Assembly: GCA_910578985.1 (NCBI GenBank)
Contig: CAJTSF010000047.1
Coordinates: forward strand, 1-7,595
DNA length: 7,595 nucleotides
Direction of reading: 5' to 3'
From: an uncultured Odoribacter sp.
GTDB taxonomy: Bacteria > Bacteroidota > Bacteroidia > Bacteroidales > Marinifilaceae
Every line of letters begins with the position of its first letter. Position 1 is the stretch's first letter. The notes beneath the pieces are model-generated. The model had not been told where the DNA came from. It worked only from the letters and a program-made list of their open reading frames with translations, and ran no database searches. Shown here piece by piece: positions 5,364-7,595 of this stretch. Position numbers and translations under genes: made by a program.

Positions 5364-6659
5364 ATGAAGAAGAAAGTAAATATAATCAGTCTCGGGTGTT
5401 CCAAGAATCTGGTGGATACGGAGATGTTGTTGAAGCAGTTGCAATTGGCAGGATATGCCACGGAGACGGATGTGGAGCAGTCGGACGCGGAGGTGGTGAT
5501 TGTGAACACCTGCGGATTTATCGGCGATGCGAAAGAGGAGTCGGTGAACACAATCCTGGAGCAGGTGGAGCGCAAGAAAGAGGGATGGACGAAGCAGGTG
5601 TATGTCATCGGTTGCCTTTCCCAGCGTTATGGGGAAGAGCTGGCGAAGGAGATACCCGAGGTGGATGGCTTTTTCGGTAAGTTCGATTGGCAAGGGGTTG
5701 TCGGGAGCATGGGGGAGCGTTTCCGAGAGGAGGCGCAATATGAGCGGGTACTGACTACCCCGCCGCATTATGCTTACCTGAAGATATCCGAAGGTTGCAA
5801 CCGTACTTGTTCTTATTGCGCCATCCCGATTATGACGGGACGCCACAAGTCAAGGGATTTCGACAGTTTGCTGGAAGAGTGCCGCGCTTTGGCGAGGGGA
5901 GGGGTAAAGGAGATTCTCGTGGTGGCGCAGGACCTTACTTATTACGGTATTGACCTCTACGGGAAGAACCGCTTGGCGGAGCTTGTCGGGCGGATTGCCG
6001 ATATTCCCGGCGTGGAATGGGTTAAGTTGCATTATGCCTATCCCGCGGGTTTTCCGGAAGAGTTGTTGGCGGTGATGCGGGAGCGGCAGAATGTGTGCAA
6101 GTATCTCGACATCGCCCTTCAGCATGGCAGTGACCATATTTTGCAGTTGATGCGACGTGGTGTTACCCGACAGCAGATTGTCGATTTGATTCATAAGATA
6201 CGCCGGGAGGTGCCCGGCATTTATCTCCGCACGACGCTCATGACCGGGCATCCGGGGGAAACGGAAGAAGATTTCTGCGAGCTTTGCGATTTTGTCCGCG
6301 AGATGCAGTTCGAACGCCTCGGGGTGTTCCCCTATTCGCATGAGGATGACACTTATTGCGACAAGCATTACCGTGACGATGTGCCGGAAACGGTCAAGCG
6401 GGAGCGGGCAGAGATATTGATGCAGATACAGGCGGATATTTCGGAACGCCTTGCCGCATCCCTTGTGGGACAACGGATGCGGGTGCTCATTGACCGCCGG
6501 GAAGGGGACTATTATGCCGGAAGGACGGAACACGATTCCCCCGAGGTGGATCCTGAGGTTCTGGTATCTGCCGAAAAACCTTTGAAGTGCGGGGAATTTT
6601 ATATGGTGGAGATTACCGGCGCGGATGAATATGACCTTTATGGTCGGGTGTGTTCCTGA
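5364..6659 (+). CDS. rimO: Ribosomal protein S12 methylthiotransferase RimO
   Basis: RimO is a cytoplasmic radical SAM methylthiotransferase that adds a methylthio group to a conserved aspartate of ribosomal protein S12. At 431 residues it has the normal length. The N-terminal domain begins KVNIISLGCSKNLVDTE and supplies Cys12, Cys50 and Cys84 for the auxiliary 4Fe-4S cluster. The radical SAM motif is CNRTCSYC with Cys145, Cys149 and Cys152, followed by AIPIMTGRHKSR. Further family landmarks are LQHGSD and LRTTLMTGHPGETEEDF. The C-terminal 65 or so residues form the TRAM domain. RimO is preferred to the related tRNA enzyme MiaB because of the SLGCSKNLVD start and the overall match. It follows the Fur-family gene by seven bases. 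Its 3' end overlaps the convergent acyltransferase gene by 22 bases, and no separate terminator is visible. Confidence 0.96.
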   Translation: MKKKVNIISLGCSKNLVDTEMLLKQLQLAGYATETDVEQSDAEVVIVNTCGFIGDAKEESVNTILEQVERKKEGWTKQVYVIGCLSQRYGEELAKEIPEVDGFFGKFDWQGVVGSMGERFREEAQYERVLTTPPHYAYLKISEGCNRTCSYCAIPIMTGRHKSRDFDSLLEECRALARGGVKEILVVAQDLTYYGIDLYGKNRLAELVGRIADIPGVEWVKLHYAYPAGFPEELLAVMRERQNVCKYLDIALQHGSDHILQLMRRGVTRQQIVDLIHKIRREVPGIYLRTTLMTGHPGETEEDFCELCDFVREMQFERLGVFPYSHEDDTYCDKHYRDDVPETVKRERAEILMQIQADISERLAASLVGQRMRVLIDRREGDYYAGRTEHDSPEVDPEVLVSAEKPLKCGEFYMVEITGADEYDLYGRVCS

Positions 6660-7489
6660 TGTTTCTGCGCCAAGTCGTACACTTTCCCTTTGATGAGTTC
6701 CGCCCATTCTGCCGGTTTGCGGCTGCGGTCAAGGCTTTGCCATGGGATTGGAGTCCCGATATGAATGGTGAGATGTTGTCCCCGTTTTTTGAATGTTTCG
6801 TCCGGAAGGCATAGCATTTCCAGATTGGCTTTTAAGCCTATTCGCTTGCGGAAATTGGCCAGGCGGTAGAAAAAGTTTGTATTTTGACCTGAAATGAAGA
6901 TGGGAACAATGTCGCGCCGGTGTTGAACGGCTTTGGCTACAAAACTCTTTTGCCAGGTCAAATCCCGTATTCCTTCTTTGGTTTTCCGGCTGACGAGACC
7001 TGCGGGGAACATAATCATTTGTGCATCGGAAGCGTATGCCTCTTCAATGGCTGTTACAGCCTCCTTCGCCATTCCTCCGTGCTTGTTGATGGGAAGGAAA
7101 ATGTCGTTCAGGTTCTTTAAATTCAGTAGGATGTCATTTACCGGAAACTTCAGCCGGGGGTAGTGTTTCCCTAAAAATGAAATGAGAATAACCCCGTCCG
7201 GTCCGCCCAGCGGGTGATTGGATACGAATATATAGCGCCCGTCCGCCTCGGGAAGGTGTTCTTCTCCAATGACATCATAGGTGACCTGCAAATACTCCAC
7301 CATTCCGTCTGCAAATGCCAGTCCCTTGCGGTCTCCGTAGCGCTCGATGAATTCATTGATGCCCTCTTCGTGTATTAAACGTTTCAGGAAACGGTACACA
7401 AATCCCGGAATCATTTTTGCCATACGCGGATTTTTGCTTTTGAAGACTTCTTCAATATGTATCGGTTTTATACGGTCGTTATTTTCCAT
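6638..7489 (-). CDS. PlsC-type lysophospholipid/lipid acyltransferase
   Basis: This 283-residue protein belongs to the glycerophospholipid acyltransferase superfamily and probably transfers an acyl chain onto a lipid hydroxyl at the inner membrane. The catalytic block is NHPLGGPDG at 91-99. The His92-Asp98 spacing is one residue longer than the common HX4D. The second block is FPAG at 161-164 in place of FPEG. I recall both features from the subgroup annotated as hemolysin-like or OlsA/GlsA-like acyltransferases of ornithine- or glycine-lipid synthesis, so GlsA is a candidate, but the partner N-acyltransferase is not in the window. No transmembrane segment is obvious. The frame extends to a TTG at 7522, but that codon lies inside the promoter, so the ATG at 7489 is chosen. 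Its base composition is less G-skewed than its neighbours. Confidence 0.88.
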   Translation of the reverse strand: MENNDRIKPIHIEEVFKSKNPRMAKMIPGFVYRFLKRLIHEEGINEFIERYGDRKGLAFADGMVEYLQVTYDVIGEEHLPEADGRYIFVSNHPLGGPDGVILISFLGKHYPRLKFPVNDILLNLKNLNDIFLPINKHGGMAKEAVTAIEEAYASDAQMIMFPAGLVSRKTKEGIRDLTWQKSFVAKAVQHRRDIVPIFISGQNTNFFYRLANFRKRIGLKANLEMLCLPDETFKKRGQHLTIHIGTPIPWQSLDRSRKPAEWAELIKGKVYDLAQKHQEHTRP

Positions 7490-7490
7490 A

Positions 7491-7502
7491 TTACATATGT
7501 AA
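7491..7502. promoter_or_regulatory. Perfect 12-bp palindrome before the acyltransferase start
   Basis: TTACATATGTAA is a perfect palindrome placed between the predicted transcription start (about 7515) and the ATG at 7489, one base from the start codon. It could be an operator or an mRNA element. On the minus strand it contains ATG-TAA, a start codon followed at once by a stop, one frame off the true start. Chance occurrence in AT-rich leader DNA is possible. Confidence 0.35.
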
Positions 7503-7519
7503 CTTTTCAATTGCGAGAA

Positions 7520-7550
7520 CAAAAGTAGATGGATTTTTCATGATATGCAA
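7520..7550 (-). promoter_or_regulatory. Bacteroides-type promoter of the acyltransferase gene
   Basis: On the minus strand TACTTTTG at 7527-7520 is a full -7 match and TTG at 7550-7548 is the -33 element, with a 20-base spacer. Transcription would start near 7515 and give a 5' leader of about 26 bases before the ATG at 7489. The -7 sequence is identical to that of the tRNA-Gln promoter. This site fixes the start codon choice. Confidence 0.65.
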
Positions 7551-7595
7551 TATTTGGTTTTCTTTGGGGTCTTTTGCAGCAAGTCCGTGTAAAGT

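Noticed and set aside
5850..6707. 285-residue minus-strand frame across rimO
   Set aside because: It lies opposite conserved RimO sequence, including the radical SAM and TRAM regions, and shows no domain of its own.
7490..7522. TTG-initiated N-terminal extension of the acyltransferase
   Set aside because: The TTG lies inside the -7 promoter element (7527-7520), so it would not be transcribed; the ATG at 7489 is the better start.

Overview
The window looks like ordinary chromosomal DNA from a member of the Bacteroidota, most likely order Bacteroidales. Three things support this. Matches to the Bacteroides-type promoter (-33 TTG/TTTG, -7 TAnnTTTG) precede several genes. The start sites lack clear Shine-Dalgarno sequences. 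The gene content is typical, notably the thioredoxin-fold protein with an N-terminal DUF4369/DUF5106-like part and the short YgiQ. I cannot name the genus.

Layout. Positions 1-386 are AT-rich and hold no convincing gene, but contain two strong inverted repeats (234-288 and 348-384). A terminator (382-423) follows tRNA-Gln(CUG), which lies on the minus strand at 431-501. From 4841 down to 627 three minus-strand genes follow one another: ygiQ (radical SAM), a TPR lipoprotein, and an exported thioredoxin-fold protein. They end at an intrinsic terminator at 558-589. Divergent from ygiQ, a Fur-family repressor (4931-5356) and rimO (5364-6659) form a tight plus-strand pair. A minus-strand PlsC-type acyltransferase (6638-7489) converges on rimO and overlaps it by 22 bp. 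Its promoter lies at 7520-7550.

How the genes relate. YgiQ and RimO are both radical SAM/Fe-S enzymes and flank a metal-type repressor across an 89-bp divergent promoter region, so iron- or redox-linked control of both is a reasonable but untested idea. RimO methylthiolates ribosomal protein S12. The TPR lipoprotein and the thioredoxin-fold protein probably act in the cell envelope. The acyltransferase is a lipid-biosynthesis enzyme and may belong to the glycine-lipid/ornithine-lipid type.

Novelty. I found no CRISPR array, transposase, phage gene or obvious defence system. I see no convincing evidence for a previously undescribed system. The points most worth a second look are the overlapping promoter/terminator block at 517-589, the Cys/His-rich Fur-like regulator next to rimO, the hairpins in the gene-free block beside tRNA-Gln, and a palindrome plus ATG-TAA start-stop just upstream of the acyltransferase.
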